Assembly: GCA_937958145.1 (NCBI GenBank)
Contig: CALGOE010000080.1
Span: 1 to 5,938, forward strand
DNA from: an uncultured Desulfobacca sp.
GTDB taxonomy: Bacteria; Desulfobacterota; Desulfobaccia; Desulfobaccales; Desulfobaccaceae
Reading direction: 5' to 3'
DNA length: 5,938 nt
In this document: piece after piece, positions 4,720 to 5,938 of the stretch
Layout: each line of letters begins with the position of its first letter
How positions within the stretch are numbered: position 1 is the stretch's first letter
The notes under the pieces: model-generated
What the model was told of the DNA's origin: nothing
Databases searched by the model: none
The model's input: the letters and a program-made list of their open reading frames with translations, nothing else
Position numbers and translations under genes: made by a program

Positions 4720-5655
4720 ATGAAACAAGCCCTGCTTGAGTTACTTATCTGTCCGCACTGCCGGCCTCAGGAATCTCCGCTTCAGGTCTCCATCCAGGCT
4801 GCCCGGCAGGATGATATTATCACCGGTTCTTTATCCTGCCCCCTATGTCAGAAAGTGTACCCCATTGCGGACGGAATCGCCTTCCTGACCCCCCAACAGC
4901 ATATCCCCCAGGCCACGAATCGTTACGAAATGCCGGCGGTGGTGGCGTCATACCTCTGGAGTCATTATGGCGATCTCCTGGGTGACGACATGGCCACTGA
5001 TGCTTACCAGCAGTGGGCCGGGTTGATGCGGCCCAGCTTGGGGAACTGCCTGGACGGCGGCTGTGCCGTGGGGCGGTTTGCCTTTGAGATGGCCAAAAAA
5101 TTCGATCTGGTGGTGGGCCTGGACAATTCAGTGGCCTTTATCCGCACCGCCCGGGAGTTAATGGCCAAGCGCCGCCTGGACCTGCTCCTGCCCGAAGAAG
5201 GCAAGCTGCAGCGGCCGGTGACCTTGACCCTGCCGCCTGATTGGCCCACCTTGAATCTGGATTTTATTGTTGCCGATGCCCAGGCTTTGCCGTTCCGGGC
5301 TAAATCTTTCAGCGGCCTGGCCTCGCTCAATATGGTGGATAAACTTCCCGATCCTCTGGCCCACCTGAGCGAAATCAACCGGGTGGCCAAACCCTCGGGC
5401 GCCCAGTTCCTCTTTTCCGATCCCTTTTCCTGGTCCACCGACGTGGCGCCGGAAACCGCCTGGCTGGGGGGCACCGAAAGCGGACCGTTCGCCGGCCGGG
5501 CCCAGACGAATATCATCGACCTCCTGGAAGGCAAAAAGGGCTGTCTGGAACCCTGCTGGCAGGTGGAGTCTCATGGCCCCATCTGGTGGAAGATTCGCAC
5601 TCACTGCAACCATTATGAAATGATCCGCAGTTGCTTCATCAAAGCCAAGCGATGA
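4720..5655 (+). CDS. SAM-dependent methyltransferase with N-terminal Trm112-like zinc ribbon
   Basis: This 311-residue soluble protein has a Trm112-like zinc ribbon at residues 1-60, with CPHC (Cys11, Cys14) and CPLC (Cys40, Cys43) followed by YPIADGIAFL. A class I methyltransferase fold follows: motif I LDGGCAVGRF (111-120), an acidic residue for the SAM ribose in VVGLDNS (Asp135), DFIVADAQALPF (181-192), then LNMVDKLPDPLAHLSEINRV and LFSDPFSW. The last 25 residues (WWKIRTHCNHYEMIRSCF) look conserved, but I cannot name the subfamily. The substrate is unknown: a small molecule, quinone-like compound, lipid, RNA or protein are all possible. The start at 4720 is chosen because GAGGA (4711-4715) lies 4 nt upstream and the ribbon begins at once. 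The frame is open back to an ATG at 4636, but that extension has no good ribosome binding site and no domain-like content. Confidence 0.85.
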   Translation: MKQALLELLICPHCRPQESPLQVSIQAARQDDIITGSLSCPLCQKVYPIADGIAFLTPQQHIPQATNRYEMPAVVASYLWSHYGDLLGDDMATDAYQQWAGLMRPSLGNCLDGGCAVGRFAFEMAKKFDLVVGLDNSVAFIRTARELMAKRRLDLLLPEEGKLQRPVTLTLPPDWPTLNLDFIVADAQALPFRAKSFSGLASLNMVDKLPDPLAHLSEINRVAKPSGAQFLFSDPFSWSTDVAPETAWLGGTESGPFAGRAQTNIIDLLEGKKGCLEPCWQVESHGPIWWKIRTHCNHYEMIRSCFIKAKR

Positions 5656-5662
5656 TGCTGCC

Positions 5663-5690
5663 AGTGGTCAGTGGTTAGTGGTCAGTGGTT
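5663..5690. repeat. Tandem heptamer AGTGGTC/AGTGGTT, four units
   Basis: AGTGGTC and AGTGGTT alternate twice, giving four 7-bp units (or two 14-bp units), and a decayed AGTTGTA follows. The array begins 7 nt after the methyltransferase stop. Its period equals that of the unrelated CTCGAAA array at 1960-2071. Confidence 0.85.
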
Positions 5691-5742
5691 AGTTGTATAA
5701 CCCTAAACTCCTGGGAGGAATGACCAAAACTGCATGCCAGCC

Positions 5743-5816
5743 GGAGCTTGGGGGAACAGGCTTTCTTACCCGTCCATTGGCGCACAGGCGGGAAAGCCTG
5801 TGCTACTGAATTTTTG
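5743..5816. repeat. 74-nt direct repeat, copy 1, with hairpin
   Basis: This 74-nt unit aligns without gaps to the copy at 5824-5897, about 64 of 74 positions identical. The last 42 positions differ at only one. It contains the hairpin GCACAGGC/GCCTGTGC (5782-5789, 5796-5803; loop GGGAAA). It also holds a competing 10-bp pairing, ACAGGCTTTC (5756-5765) with GAAAGCCTGT (5792-5801). The two pairings share the 3' arm and cannot form together. A 29-codon open frame crosses the unit but has no properly spaced ribosome binding site. Confidence 0.88.
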
Positions 5817-5823
5817 TTTCGAT

Positions 5824-5897
5824 GGAGTCTGGGGGCGCAGCCTTTCTTGCCTGGTCATTGGCGCACAGGCTGGAAAGCCTGTGCTACTGAATTTTTG
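5824..5897. repeat. 74-nt direct repeat, copy 2, with GGAA-loop hairpin
   Basis: This is the second copy, 81 bp from the first. Its hairpin GCACAGGCT/AGCCTGTGC (5863-5871, 5876-5884) has a perfect 9-bp stem closed by GGAA, a GNRA-type tetraloop. It is one base pair longer than in copy 1 because of the single T/G difference in the conserved half. The alternative pairing available in copy 1 is weakened here by substitutions in the 5' half. From memory, GCACAGGCTGGAAAGCCTGTGC-like repeats are common between genes in several phyla, so this is probably a dispersed REP-like family. Confidence 0.88.
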
Positions 5898-5938
5898 CCC
5901 AGAACTTGTGACCCTTGACCCCTTGCCTGAAACTGACA

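Noticed and set aside
4520..4723. 67-codon frame whose TGA overlaps the methyltransferase ATG (ATGA)
   Set aside because: The overlap suggested a translationally coupled leader peptide. However, its ATG lies inside the probable -10 element, there is no good ribosome binding site, and the peptide has no recognisable character.
5720..5809. 29-codon frame after GGGAGGA downstream of the methyltransferase gene
   Set aside because: The Shine-Dalgarno-like sequence directly touches the ATG with no spacer, and most of the frame is the 74-nt hairpin repeat.

Overview
The window looks like chromosomal DNA from a GC-rich anaerobic bacterium. A Desulfobacterota-type (former Deltaproteobacteria) host is my best guess, from the YedF-type selenium-metabolism protein, the Trm112-like/methyltransferase fusion and the style of the intergenic repeats. 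This is an inference from gene content and not a phylogenetic result. No phage, plasmid, transposase, CRISPR, tRNA or rRNA signal was found.

Layout. Positions 1-118 are a short spacer on the left edge that may end in the first codons of a further minus-strand gene. purB (adenylosuccinate lyase, minus, 119-1414) is complete, with all catalytic motifs. Positions 1415-2129 form a 0.7 kb gene-poor region between divergent genes. It holds a purB upstream region with a doubled 9-mer, a near-perfect 34-nt palindrome, a run of further hairpins, and sixteen heptamer tandem repeats ending just before the next promoter. A two-gene plus-strand unit follows: a yedF-like TusA/DsrE protein (2130-2747) and an HD-domain phosphohydrolase (2770-3645), 22 bp apart. 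A short CDF-type cation transporter (minus, 3727-4353) converges on it. Divergent from the transporter, a good sigma70-like promoter (4494-4521) precedes a roughly 190-nt leader with a long-stem hairpin, and then a zinc-ribbon SAM-dependent methyltransferase (4720-5655). The right end (5656-5938) carries a second heptamer-type tandem repeat and two copies of a 74-nt hairpin-bearing repeat.

How the genes fit together. The genes are mostly housekeeping or accessory and do not form one pathway: purine synthesis, sulfur/selenium handling, nucleotide or phosphate-ester hydrolysis, metal transport and an undefined methylation. The least ordinary content is non-coding. The spacers are crowded with palindromes and 7-bp-period repeats. 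Two hairpins just upstream of the heptamer array share the same geometry (11-bp stem, 8-nt loop of form CANNNGGT). I see no convincing new defence or biosynthetic system here.
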